A program made the translations under genes and the position numbers. A stretch of 64,000 nucleotides of DNA from Gerris lacustris (taxonomy: Eukaryota; Arthropoda; Insecta; Hemiptera; Gerridae): contig OX578282.1 of assembly GCA_951217055.1 (NCBI GenBank), positions 18,779,606 through 18,843,605 on the forward strand, given 5' to 3'. The notes under the pieces were generated by a model that worked only from the letters and a program-made list of their open reading frames with translations, was not told the origin of the DNA and made no database searches. Each line of letters starts with the position of its first letter. Positions within the stretch are counted from its first letter, which is position 1. Shown here one piece after another: positions 1 to 12,745 of this stretch.

Positions 1-900
1 AATATTTTTATAACATTTTGAGTGGGGTATCAAATGAAAGGTATTGAAGTGTAGATTACAAAAATATATACCACTTAGGAAAAGTATTTAATTTTCGGTG
101 CCATTTTTCAAAAAACATGGAAATTTTGCGTGTCCCCCCCCCCCCCTAAAATCGTATTTCTGCTCCTACTAAAAATATAGAAAAATATTCAAAATGTGCG
201 GTCTGGTGGGCCATAGAAAAAATAAGATTAGCAATTTGATCTGATTTACTGGGAATCCAAGATGGCGGATAATTAATGTCACTCGAAAAAAAAATATTGT
301 TTTAAAATTTTGTGTGGGGTATCAAATGAAAGGTATTGAAGAGTAGATTACAAAAATAGAAAAAAAAATTATTTTATTTTTTATTGTATTTATAAATCGA
401 AATATATAAAAATACAAATGTCTCCCCACCAACTACCCTATAACAGATATTTTTAAAATTTTGAAATAATTCACGCTTATACCCTCTGTTGGGCCGATGA
501 ATATTTCCGGAAAAAAATTAATGTACCTTTTTGTTATTACCGATAAAAACAACCCGGGGGAATGAAGCAGGAACCTACTCTGTAATACGTGAAAATTGTT
601 TAATTTTCTGAAGTTACTAGAAGTATAAAAAATATGCCAAACGGTCTGCTGGAAAAATTAACATAGCAATTTTAACTGATTAACTGGGAATCCAATATGC
701 CGGATAATTCCCGCACCACAAAAAAATAATATTTTTTTGAAATTTTGTGTAGGGTAACAAATTAAAGGAGTTGATTACAAAAATGTATATCACGTGTTAA
801 TTGTTTAATTTTTCACGCCTTTTACCAAAAAGCATCAAACATTTGCGTCTCCCCCCCCCCCCCCCCCTCCTTAATATAACTAGTTTTATGTAGTTTTTAA
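1..900. repeat. Diverged repeat family A, duplicated block with poly-C tracts
   Basis: The motif 'ggggtatcaaatgaaaggta' occurs near 24 and 315 and, diverged, near 751. The stretch around 194-330 (ggtctggtgggcc ... actgggaatccaa) recurs about 437 bp later at 632-770, so the block holds at least one diverged tandem duplication. C runs lie at 134-146 and 851-867. Reverse-complement relatives occur near 8.6 kb and 10.05 kb. There is no coding potential; the short frames here are chance. Confidence 0.7.
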
Positions 901-2150
901 GGATACCAACGAAACCCTCTTTATGTGAGACTTCAGAAACAACTATTTTTTTACTTACGCGATCATGAAAATCACATTGTCCACCAAAATAGGTTGGGCA
1001 TGGCCGCTCTCTATAGGTTTTTGTGTTCTTTTTAAATGTATTTTTCCAAGCTATGTCCCACAGACGAACTTCCGATATTCCGACGAACAACCACATATTC
1101 TTAAAAGCATTAAAATATTAACTTGTACACAAAATTCTAGCTTGGTATTAGTCAGGCACTTTTTTTTATCTCATGAACTGATATTTCCATTGTAAATGTG
1201 GAGAAAAGCACAATATATTTATTAAATAAAACATTTGTGAGGTTGCTCATTTATAATGGGTTGCTAGTACACAGCTTACATATCAATCTTTTACAGACAA
1301 TAACTCATCAAGTAACAATAAATTTTCAGAACTAAATGTATATTATAGTCATAAAAACTATATTATATAATATTATTTTATGGTGGAGATCAAACACTTT
1401 CAAAAAACTTGAAATCAGCAATCCTTAATTTGTATTTAAGGGCGAAGACAGAAAATAGGGTTTGCCATCAGAGTTTATCAATAATACTATTTTGTAGGAG
1501 AAACTAAGGATAATATCAGATTACTTTTATATAAATATACAGATCGGATATAAAATAGTAGAGAGTAAAATTGAATAAATTATTATAGGGGAAATGTTTC
1601 CTTGATGTCAAAACAAGCTCCACTAGTGAGGAATAAACTGTGTTATAGAAGGATTTGGAAAGATCACAGAAATCTTGTGCATAAGAATTTTTTGGCAAAC
1701 AAAACACTAATTATTTATCAACAAATATTCAATTATTTTTTATATCTATAAGCAATACTGTACAATCATCTTGATTATAACTTTAAAAGGCAAAACAAGA
1801 TCACAATCCAAGAAAGAGTCAGACTTGGAGTAGTTTATTTATTCTTCTGGGTTAACAAAAGGTGACATAATAATCTTGATAAGATGTTGAATTATGGTGG
1901 TTCTTAGGATTGTGGTATGTTTCTTGCGAGCTCTAACTCAATCTTGGTATGCTTGCATCTTAAGAAGGTACGTAGAGTTACTCCTTGCAATATTCTCCAA
2001 GGAGATATTACAAAAACATCAGGGATCGAACATAAATAAATGATAACTACTTCTTCTGAACGCGGTTTCTTTTTTTTTCTAAAAAAAAAAAATAAAAACC
2101 TCATCTCCTATTACAGACAGACAAGTTTATTCTGCAGTGAGTGAGATATT
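901..2150. other. AT-rich stretch without a recognised feature
   Basis: No repeat copy or credible exon was found. A 66-codon minus-strand frame at 1904-2104 follows a T-rich tract but is not recognised and ends in a stop. Confidence 0.4.
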
Positions 2151-2420
2151 TATGCCGATATAAGGCCGGAGAGGTATTAGTATTAGCCTTGCCTGTTTAG
2201 TCTGTTATGCCAGTTGGCGGTACGGTCGCTCCCACAGGCGCGTTCACTTTCACGGCAAGGCAGTAAATTTCGGTTCGAGTGTTGTTGACCCCTGTAATTT
2301 GAACTGCCGGGAGTTTTGTAGAGGAGAAAGTGAAGACCACAAGCAAGAGTTTGGGAAGGTTCAAGGGCCTTCAGACGTAACACGAAATCATCTCGTCATG
2401 ATGTATATGCCTCTTAACTC
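2150..2420. other. Higher-GC island, unknown nature
   Basis: This roughly 270 bp segment has clearly more G+C than its surroundings. It contains 'ggttcgagtgt' at about 2272, loosely like a tRNA B box, and 'gttttgtagagga'. Words such as 'tagtattag' and 'ttgtagaggag' have counterparts near 50.0 kb. It could be part of a retroelement or a SINE; frames on both strands are short and unrecognised. Confidence 0.3.
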
Positions 2421-2875
2421 GAGTGGACCACACCGGAGCTATCAATATAACACCACGACCTCAATACCTCTTTTAATATGAAATGCACTTTAACACGTCT
2501 AACACGCACCACATGCACTTTCCACATTCAATTCACAACAAGGCCATAACTATTTCCCGTTTCTATTCAATCTAAGAATAAAAGAAACTATTCTAAAAAA
2601 AAGAAAAAAAAAAAAGAAGATATATAGGTTTATCTAGTGATAAATAAAAAAAGTCATGAATGAAAATATGAAACTGAATACTTTCTTAAATCTCAATTAT
2701 AAAAACGTTTTGGATGATTTCTTCCGATAAATCATTTTTTTTTTCTCCTAAACTTACCACCCAGAAAGAAAGTTCTAATGATTTTAAATGCTAAGAGAAA
2801 CGCTTCTTTGACTTGTAAAAGCAAAGTTCTGAGCAAAAACAATACAATACTTCAAAGTGTATGTATACATATACA

Positions 2876-4254
<1,379 letters not shown>

Positions 4255-5022
4255 TTTAGTCAAAGGATTTTATTCTACATTTGGAGATAAATATCTTAGC
4301 CTAATACCCTCCAAAACCTTTTCTTTTTTTTAAATACTAATGTTAATACTATTATCTTGATTTTAGTCAAAGGAGTTTATTCTAAATTTGGAGATAAATA
4401 TCTTAGCCTTATCCCCTCCTAAACATTTTCTTGTTTTTAAATAGTAATGTTAATACTATTACCTTGATTTTAGTCAAAGGAGTTTATTCTAAATTTGGAG
4501 ATAAATATCTTAGCCTTATCCCCTCCTAAACATTTTCTTTTTTTTAAATACTATTGTTAATACTATTATCTTGATTTTAGTCAAAGGAGTTTATTCTAAA
4601 TTTGGAGATAAATATCTTAGCCTTATCCCCTCCTAAACATTTTCTTTTTTTTAAATACTATTATCTTGATTTTAGTCAAAGGAGTTTATTCTAAATTTGG
4701 AGATAAATATCTTAGCTTATCCCCTCCTAAACATTTTTTTTTTAAATACTAATGTTAATACTATTATCTTGATTTTAGTCAAAGGAGATTATTCTAAATT
4801 TGGAGATAAATATCTTAGCCTTATCCCCTCCTAAACATTTTCTTGTTTTTAAATAGTAATGTTAATACTATTACCTTGATTTTAGTCAAAGGAGTTTATT
4901 CTAAATTTGGAGATAAATATCTTAGCCTTATCCCCTCCTAAACATTTTCTTTTTTTTAAATACTAATGTTAATACTGATTTTAGTCAAAGGAGTTTATTC
5001 TTAGCCTTATCGCGTCCTTAAA
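4255..5022. repeat. Tandem array, about 107 bp unit, ~8 copies
   Basis: Units start with 'agtcaaaggagtttattc' at about 4258, 4366, 4474, 4580, 4673, 4778, 4885 and 4982. Each carries 'ggagataaatatcttagcc', 'cccctcctaaacatttt' and 'actattatcttgatttt'. Units vary by small deletions (the 4580 unit is shortened) and the last is truncated. The first copy is the most diverged, typical of an array edge. Confidence 0.95.
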
Positions 5023-6310
5023 AATGTTTAGATTTCCTAGTTTAGACGCTTTGATTTCATAGTTTCTTAGGCAATTTCGGTTCTTTCTATATAATTTTTT
5101 TATTGCAGTGAATATAGCTTAAAGCTAAATAATCAATTGTCCAAGACAACAAATTTAGTCGTAAAAAAAAAATGCAAACTTATACGATTTGCGTTTTGTA
5201 AGGGTTTCAGTTCAGATGTAATCTAAACGAACTAATTTCCTTATTTTAGAGCATATATACTCGTACATTTAATCCGTGAGGAAGTATTCGGTAGTAAGTA
5301 GTTGCAGTAAAAAACTGAACAGAATAAAAATTAGATGGTAACTAACTTAGATGGTCGTATTATCTGATCCATTCAACAAGCTGGGTCATTCAACAGAAGT
5401 CTATTTATCTACTTATTGTAAATATCAACAATCTCACGAATTTAATCTCGCAGCAGCGATAGTGAAATTTTACTATTAAGTAAAATATTAAAGAATTAAA
5501 AAAAAAACCCACGACTTTGAAAGCCTCTGCCAAAATATTTTTTTTTTAACTTAACACACTTTCAATCTATATACAAGTTATATAACACGTAAAAATTTTC
5601 TAAACTCATTATACACTAATAATATTTCTTATTTTACACATTAAACAAAAAAAACATCATAAATAACTTCAATCATGCGGAACGACGTGGTCCCAAATGA
5701 AAACGAAAGTTTAACCAACAAAATTATCCTTACTATTAAAACCTAAAAAAAAGTTCCATTTAAATTCATCTTTTTTTTATTAAAACAAGATATCACGTAT
5801 AAAAGATAAATCATTTTAATTGCATGTTTTCTAATTCTTTCAAGGATATTCAACAAGAAAAAAAAAGGTATAAAATCCTCTCCAAATAGGAAATATAATC
5901 ATACTAAAATACTTCCAAGATCGAAAGAAACGATATAGATCTATTTTTTTTTTTTAAAGCAGTAATTTAAAATAGGAAAAAATGAATCTTTATCTTATTG
6001 TTCTTAGAATTAAAGGAACTCTTATGAGGCTTGTATTTCAATAGTCGGAGACGAGAGACAATCGAATAATTTTTAATACTTCTTCTGGTTGTACTAGGGG
6101 TGCGGTTTGTGTACCCTTTAATTTTGTTTGGATGAATGGTGTTGTCAAGGCTGTAAACTCTGCCTATTTATTCTCGAGAAATAGAAAGTGGTTTATGAGA
6201 ATTTCATTATTATACTAAAGAGAGGGTTTAGGATAAATAGTTACATCTGATTATAGAATAGATAATTACTCATTTTATATTTATAATCTTATTGATACAA
6301 ATTTACTTTT
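5023..6310. other. AT-rich stretch without a recognised feature
   Basis: Only short A/T homopolymers and unremarkable sequence were seen; no exon-like frame with splice sites was recognised. Confidence 0.4.
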
Positions 6311-7310
6311 CCTCACCTTCTTCGAAAGTATATAGGAAAAGTAATGTTTTCACCCAAAAAATCCGAAACCGATATGTCAACGGAATTATCCGTTTTGGGT
6401 GTTTTTAAGACGATTTGAGTGGTTTTTAGATGGATGTCAGTCTCCATGTGTGTGTGTGTCTGTCTGTGCGTCTATCTGTGCATCTGTCTGTGCATCTGTC
6501 TGTGTCACGTATAACTCTCACAGTCTTTAAGCTAGAGAGTTGAAACTTAGTTCAAAAATCATTCCTTACACGTAGTTGTGCTGCCCGGAAAATCAATATT
6601 TTCCGCCATCTTGAACCCAGTTTGTTGAGTCAGCAAAACTTGAAAAAAATCGAAAAGTGGTCCGATCGAGTCCAAATTGAAATTTGGCACGAATGTACCT
6701 CTTTTTATGACAACCACAAATCCACCCAATTTCATTTTGATATTGGCCGCCATTTTAAAGTTATCAATTGTTGAATTTTGAAAATTTGACGGTTAATAAT
6801 ACTAAAAGTATAAAAACATTTTTAACATATATAGCATATCGTTGGAAACGGTAAAAAATAAGGAACAAATATAAAAAAAAACTATGAAATTCCATTAATT
6901 AGTTTATTGCGGTGTCCAGACTGCCGAACCGAACAGAGGAAACGAGCCGAGCATTGGTCTCTGCACATGCCCAGCCTGAGAAGCGCATGCGGACTTTAGA
7001 CTGGGCATGCGCAGAGTGAGATGCGCAGGCGCACTTTAGACTAGGCATGCGCAGAGACTAGAGACCAATGCTCGGCTCGTTTCCTCTGTTCGGTTCGGCT
7101 ATCTGGACATGGCTTAAAATTTATAAGAGAACATAATTATTAATTAGTGGGATACTTAAGTTTGTTTACATATCTCAAAATACCACCTAATTAAATAAAT
7201 GAAATAAAATAAATCAAAATAATGTAGAATTATTTTTTGAAAAATGATAATGAGCAGGAGAGGCCACAAGTGAGGAAAAGTTCCGAGGAACCCCGTACCC
7301 GATTTTTTAT
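6311..7310 (+). repeat. Dispersed repeat family B, copy 1
   Basis: The order 'aggaaaagta', 'ttttcacccaaaa', 'tccgttttgggtgttttt', 'gacgatttgag', a GTCTGTCTGTGC-type tract (about 6460-6500) and a terminal 'aggaaaagttcc' matches copy 2 at 19.66-20.35 kb. A short palindromic MITE (6913-7109) lies within or beside it. Non-coding. Confidence 0.75.
6913..7109. mobile_element. Palindromic MITE with about 50 bp TIRs, CpG/GCATGC-rich
   Basis: The left end 'tgtccagactgccgaaccga' is the inverse of the right end (7109 inward), and the match continues through 'cagaggaaacgagccgag' and 'cattggtctct' for about 50 bp. The roughly 90 bp centre repeats 'gcatgcgcagag'-like motifs. No clear target-site duplication was found, so the superfamily is unassigned. 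Confidence 0.85.
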
Positions 7311-8225
7311 TTATCTTTTGATCTAATATAATCTTGAAATCGAAATTTTAACTAATCGTATTTTAAAGCATTATTATTCATGGTTGAAAGTTCAGTCAAA
7401 ACTCTCACTTTCAATGGAAAATAATAGGTTTTAAGAAGTCTCGTTGCTTTTTGTTGTAGCACGAAATCGTAGGTATTTTTTTATACATTACAGACAAAAC
7501 GCTTCCCAGAGAATTAGACGTAAGGAAAACAACAGTTTTACAAAACAATCATCCCCATTAAACTAACCATAGTCTACACAAGAGTCCTACTGACATTCTC
7601 CCATGGATTTCCGAGTGGCATGGTTCATTTCTTTAAGACTTCCTTACTTTAAAAATATTACCTATATAAGTTCATGAAAATAGCAGGTGAAAAAGGATAT
7701 ATTTTTAAACTTGAGGATAAAAATAACCAGGAAGTTATTAGTAGTGAAATGGGAAAAGTAAGATTATAATATGAACTAGAGAATAAAGATCACGATCAGT
7801 TCCATGGTTATTCAACAAGTTCAAATTGAACATATATCTAACTATGAAGTAATTATATAATAAGCAATCAAATCAAATAATGTAACTAATGAGAGAAAAA
7901 GTATAATAATGTTGAGTATTTTCATTAGAAACGATATTTTCTTAACAAATTTAAAATAGAAAAAGAAAATGTGCGTTTCCACTGCTGAAACAAGTTGTTT
8001 AGTAAAGACCATGACAACATTAAATTGCAACGACAACACAAGAATTTCTCTAACTAAACCAAGCGAGTAATAATGTATAACATAATTAATTGATTAGAAC
8101 TGAACTTTAAAAAGTACATTTTTATGGGAAACGCACTATCTATATATCACTTTAAGTTAAATTTGAAACATCATTGATGTTAAAAAAGAATTAATGGCTT
8201 CGTTTTCAGTCTTTATGACAGTAAA
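7311..8225. other. AT-rich stretch without a recognised feature
   Basis: The 65-codon minus frame at 7842-8039 is hydrophobic but lacks splice context or any family resemblance. Confidence 0.4.
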
Positions 8226-8905
8226 AAAAATATAAACAAGGAGTAGAGTAGGGGGTCCCTGGTTCGATCTCCCGGGGAGGTCACAAGATGTTTTTCATTG
8301 GTAATAAGAAAAGGTAAATTTAATTTTTTCCGGAAATTTTCGTGTCCCCACCATAAAGTGTTAGCATGAATTATTTCATAATTTTAGGACTAGCCATTAC
8401 AGGTGGTTGGGGTGGGGGAGGGACTTATAAATGCAAAACAAATGAAATTTTTAAATAGGTTTATATATATATATATTTCCTCAGTATATATTATTATATT
8501 ATCCCAGTATATATTATACATATATTATTCATCAGTAGCTTTCATATGACACACCACTCAAAATTTGGCGTTAAAATGCACAATACTCATAAAATGTTAT
8601 ATATGCTACTCTTCAGGAGCTTTTATTTGATCCCCCTCTCAAAAAATTAAAAAAAAATGAGCTTAAAACATTTTTGCACATTGCACATGTGCATATTAAA
8701 TTTTTAAGTTCTCTATATTTTTCCTATGTGTGGGTCAAAAAGTTACGCTAGTATTTCAAATTTAAACTCTCTAGCGTGATCGGTTCTAGCGTAACCAAAG
8801 TACGACGGACGGACAGACCCATCACCCTCGGCATTAGGACTTCGAAAGTGATCTCCGAAACCCTAAAAACCTACGTTATAAGTATGAAGACGTAGAAGAA
8901 GCAAA
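8226..8905 (-). repeat. Family A-related repeat, inverted, with tRNA-like and (GGAC)n motifs
   Basis: On the minus strand, 8620-8660 reads like the 'tgwggggtatcaaat' block of family A. A T-arm/B-box-like 'ggttcgatctcc' lies at about 8261, and 'gacggacggacagac' at about 8803. This looks like an old arthropod-type dispersed repeat with no reading frame. Confidence 0.55.
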
Positions 8906-9500
8906 ATGGTACGGGATAAAAATCTTCCTCTTTCAGGAATACTCATTTTTTTCTCTTTAAAACAAAAATTCTATACAGCCATTTTTTGGAACCATCATGG
9001 AGGGTCAACTGTATATATACTGAAAGTACATACAGTGAAAGTGGACTTCGTTGTGGAATTATTTTTAATCAAAGTAATTATTGTGAAAAGAGTAATAATT
9101 AAATAATTAAGTATGAAACTTACCTATTTTATCTTTACTGTTTTCCCAGTCTTCCAAAATTATTTTCATCTGAAACAATACAAATATTTATATTAACAAA
9201 TTGTCATATAATATAATTTATTTCGACCTTCAAACGACCAGCAACCATCATTGCAATCAGAGCAGTAAGAAAAAATGTGTTTTAATATTAAAAGCATTCA
9301 TATTTTGCAGTTTAAAATATTTGAGTTGTTGGGGGCAGGCTTAATTTTTTTTATTCGTAATACTTTTCCCCATTATAATGATTCTTCTTTTGTTAAATTC
9401 TTATTACATATTATGGAATCTTCAAAAATGATTCTCGAATAATTGCCTATCATTTTTATTTATTTTCAATTTGTGTTCAAATTTTCACATACAATTAAAA
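8906..9500. other. AT-rich stretch without a recognised feature
   Basis: A 66-codon plus-strand frame at 8906-9106 continues from the adjacent repeat and is not recognised. Confidence 0.4.
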
Positions 9501-10135
9501 ATAAACAGGTCAAGTGTGTGTAAGTAAGCATACAACGAGGGCCCGTATGCAGAATTTACTAATATATACTTATTTCCGTTAGGTAGCTCGAGGTAGAGTA
9601 GTTTACGAAACATGGTGACTCATAACAATACATGCGTAGCCCGTTATTTTTAAAATGTTAAAAAGCCTATACTTTGAACTATCCTATGGGTCTGATATTC
9701 TCAAAACCCATAAACAATCATCTGATAAAGTAACCGGACTAAAGTCCATGACATCTGATAAAGTCCGGTTGTCTGTGAACCGGACTATAAACATATAAAT
9801 ACATCGAAACGAGCATAATTATAAAAAAGTATTTTGTCAATGTTTTTTTTAAAGCGATATTTTTACTTTTGGTCGAAGAATGTTCAGGATTTTATTAAGA
9901 TTTTTTGCTCCTTACATAAGCGAAATAGATGGGGGGGGGGGGCACTTTTCACACCAACTTTAAACTACCTACGCTCGCCCTATAAAAGCTTATAACCAAA
10001 AAATTATATATTTTTGTAATCAGCTCGACGTACCCTTTCATATGATACCCCACGGTCTCAAAAAAGCAGACAGACACACGCAGTAAAATATAAGGGTCCT
10101 TGGTTTTGCCTACGGACCTTAAAAAGAACAAAAAT
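9501..10135 (+). repeat. Dispersed repeat family C, copy 1
   Basis: It shares 'aataaacaggtcaagtgtgt', 'gggtctgatattctcaaaac', 'catcgaaa.gacc/gagcat', 'acttttggtcgaagaat' and a terminal G run (9931-9942) with 46.31-46.72 kb. Sequence after the G run resembles family A inverted ('catatgataccccacggtct'), so the unit may be a composite. Confidence 0.8.
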
Positions 10136-10204
10136 TTGTATTTTGTAAATCTTCTGTTAAACTTTAATCGTTTCTACTATGCATCTTTATTCTCTAAGCT
10201 GTAT

Positions 10205-10503
10205 TCTCTTTTTAGTCTATAATTTGTGTCAGTAAGTAAGCCGTACAGTACATCTCTTTTTAGTCTATAATTTGTGTCAGTAAGTAAGCCGTACAGTACA
10301 TCTCTTTTTAGTCTATAATTTGTGTCAGTAAGTAAGCCGTACAGTACATCTCTTTTTAGTCTATAATTTGTGTCAGTAAGTAAGCCGTACAGTACATCTC
10401 TTTTTAGTCTATAATTTGTGTCAGTAAGTAAGCCGTACAGTACATCTCTTTTTAGTCTATAATTTGTGTCAGTAAGTAAGCCGTACAGTACATCTCTTTT
10501 TTA
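10205..10503. repeat. 48 bp tandem repeat, 6 near-perfect copies
   Basis: The unit begins 'tctctttttagtctataatt' and ends 'aagccgtacagtaca'. Copies start at 10205, 10253, 10301, 10349, 10397 and 10445, followed by a partial copy. I see no differences between units, so the array is recently expanded or homogenised. Confidence 0.98.
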
Positions 10504-11853
10504 GTATCAGCGAAAAACACTAAAAGAAATTACCAATATGAGACTTAATATTTTATTAACCCACATAAATCACTTTTACTTTTATTTCAATGTCAAAACT
10601 CTAAAAGAACAGACAATGATTTTTATAGTTAGCTCACAATAATACGAAAAAGTAAAAATAAATGAATGGGATGGTAAATTGTTTAAATAAATTTATGGAT
10701 TCAAAATCGTGAGTATAACTTCGAAGAGTGATAATTCGAAACGTTTACGATTAATAGTCTGGGAATTATATGAGGTCCACTTTATATGTCCTCTCGATAT
10801 TGGCTTATGAGTTTTTTGTTTTTTTATTCTTCTCAGATAAAGAAAGTTTCACGAAAATCTGTCACATATTTCATCTACTACATACCATCTGCTAGTGAAA
10901 GTATTAAACATTTTTTTTTTTTTTTTGTTAGTTCGATCAGAGGTAAAAGTATAAATAAATTCGGAACATTAATTGAAGATAGTGTATTAAAATGATTGAG
11001 AATAGCTGCCTAGATAAGTTCTGATAAAGATTGGTGATAAATTACTTTCCGAATCTATTGTTTAAAAGCTTTTATACATTTTACAATTTAAATTTTAAGT
11101 CAAAATTCGTTGTCAAGTCACGAATCTGTTTCCTCTGTCGTTACATTCGCAACATCATGGCAATTAAGGCAAAGCTTCTCTATTTTCTAACAGTCAGACT
11201 TTCGGTATTAGGACAAATTCATCATTCAAACAAATCGACTCTGGCAATCTCACACCATTCTATCGAGAGGGCTTTTCTACTCCGGTGATGAGACCCCCAA
11301 CTCCTTTCGCTAATGAACCTGAGCAAATTGCATGGTAGTATCGTTCCTTCACTCAATCTCATAGCTCAGGCTCAGGTCAGATACATCCGTGAAAAAAGTC
11401 ATCAGGATGTATAACAAGGTATAATATATGATGTTGGGATGAAAAAATGCATCCCATCTGCAGAGAGGGGTTTCAAGGCCTTGTTAGTATGAAGACGTAC
11501 CTAATGATGGCCACTTTGATTATAGTTGACGGCTTGGATCATTAGGATACCGACCGCTTACAAGCCGCATCTGCACTCAAATGCAACTAAACCGGACTTT
11601 CCATGTGTCGCATTTTAAATTCAACACATTGTAATTAGGGAGAAGAAAAATTAACAAAGAGAAAATGTTCTAATCTTTCAAAGGCCTAGCCTAAAATTCT
11701 ATAATAAACCCATTAATGTGGAATAATAAACAGTAGAAACCCTGTAGTCACAATCCATTCTCTCAAATCTGCCCCAAAATAAGACAAGTAGCCTACTACA
11801 ACTGGCATATCTATTTCATTATTTCAAAGAAAATATTAATCGTAAATCGTTAC
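10504..11853. other. Presumed intron downstream of the last visible exon of the minus-strand gene
   Basis: No downstream exon was recognised. The 11.15-11.60 kb part is less AT-rich and contains a tract (11280-11590) that could be an old element or diverged exons; open frames on either strand are interrupted. A plus frame (11031-11288) ends there and is not recognised. Confidence 0.35.
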
Positions 11854-12047
11854 CTTATTGGTAAGCGAAGTAATAGTGCTGGCTAGAGCCTGGAGAGGCA
11901 TAAAGACATCAGCGACCTGGAGAGAAGTTAGACATCCTGCTCTTAGAAGTGGTAATCCATAAAGCTCAGGACCAGCACGTAGAGCTCTACCGTATTGCAC
12001 TTCATCAAGCAACCATTCCTCCGTGGCTCGTAACAATGTATCCCGCA
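11854..12047 (-). CDS. Internal exon of a probable Dbl-homology (RhoGEF-like) protein
   Basis: This 194 bp minus-strand exon has acceptor 'tttgatttcag|TG' (AG at 12049-12048) and donor 'AATAAG|gtaacg' (gt at 11853-11852). Its first two bases complete a codon begun by exon 21645-21834 (T+TG, Leu); it then encodes 64 residues and ends on a full codon. The stretch 'LLRATEEWLLDEVQYGRAL' followed by 'PLLRAGCLTSLQVADVF' and 'LQALASTITSL' has the spacing and amphipathic pattern of the first helices of a DH domain (E/T-rich start, 'Y..L', 'PLL', then 'vf.pL..l'). That would make the protein a guanine-nucleotide exchange factor for Rho-family GTPases, acting at membrane and cytoskeleton. The assignment rests on pattern recognition only, and no symbol is offered. 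Mixed codon use and amino-acid complexity support a real exon. Later DH/PH exons were not found. Confidence 0.8.
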
Positions 12048-12160
12048 CTGAAATCAAACATCAAAACATTAATGAAATAATAACTAATTTGAAATAAATG
12101 TATAACGTTACAGTATAGAATTGAAGAAGAATACTTGCATATCCTCTTATTTATTGCTTA

Positions 12161-12400
12161 GTGAGATGTGCATTATTCTACGTTTTAGACAACATTGTTG
12201 CCCCTAGCATACGGCAAATAAAAATAAAAATTGTCGGTCAATCAAAATCAAAGCCACTAGCGTACTCCCCAGATTGCCACCTCTTCTTGTCGACTTTTAG
12301 TTATAGTCCTTTCTCTAAGATTATACATCCCTCTACGAGCTTCAAGAAAATGTCAAGTGTTTTTTTGTCGTATTTAGGTAATTTAACAATTTATCTAATT
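12161..12400 (+). pseudogene. Relic of mariner-type transposase C-terminus
   Basis: An 88-codon open frame contains 'LDNIVAPSIRQ', then 'KPLAYSPDCHLFLSTF' and 'FKKMSSVFLSYL'. These parallel the mariner DDE core: a 'DNA.PH' block holding the second catalytic Asp, the 'HPPYSPDLAPSDYHLF' block holding the third Asp, and the 'F.S.ee....L..fl' tail. The block after SPD is shortened by about three residues and the usual AP-D is lost, so the catalytic third Asp is not intact. No upstream transposase or terminal repeats were found. This is a decayed fragment lying 114 bp from the exon; chance similarity cannot be excluded without a profile search. Confidence 0.55.
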
Positions 12401-12529
12401 ATCCTAAATTATATTACATTACATTAATATTAAATAAATAATATTATTTTATTTATACTATTTTTTTTATGTAATTTAACTTTGAATTTGTTCTTTTATT
12501 TAAATGTATCCCTCATTTAACCACCAAGA

Positions 12530-12745
12530 ACTCACGAAGAATCGCTAGCGACTGCAATTATGACTGCTCCTGGAGCAGGCGGCTGCAATCGCTCAGCAAT
12601 CGACGCTAGCGACTCCAGCGATTATCGCCATCAGAGTCGCTCAGCTAGGAAAACGGTAACATGCAAACTCAGAAAAGGAGTCCTCAGCGATAGTCGCTGG
12701 GCGTCAATCGTTGGAGTCACGTCTAGGAAAACTACTTTAAAACTG
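12530..12745. repeat. CpG-rich segment with repeated CGCTAGCGACT/AGCGAT motifs
   Basis: Motifs 'atcgctagcgact', 'gacgctagcgact', 'agcgattatcgcc', 'agcgatagtcgct' and the palindrome 'ctgctcctggagcag' recur in about 200 bp, far richer in CpG than its surroundings. It is probably the internal part of a palindromic MITE, but boundaries were not resolved. The 104-codon frame across it is likely incidental. Confidence 0.5.

Noticed and set aside
1904..2104. Minus-strand frame after a T-rich, acceptor-like tract, possible exon
   Set aside because: No family resemblance, no donor, and it ends in a stop; lysine run comes from a homopolymer.
8253..8275. Possible tRNA gene (GGTTCGATCTCC)
   Set aside because: Only a T-arm-like string; no acceptor stem, D arm or anticodon arm. 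The same holds at 25168, 37212, 38812, 53969 and 58604.
10205..10503. 48 bp array as a CRISPR array
   Set aside because: Units abut without unique spacers and the window is eukaryotic.
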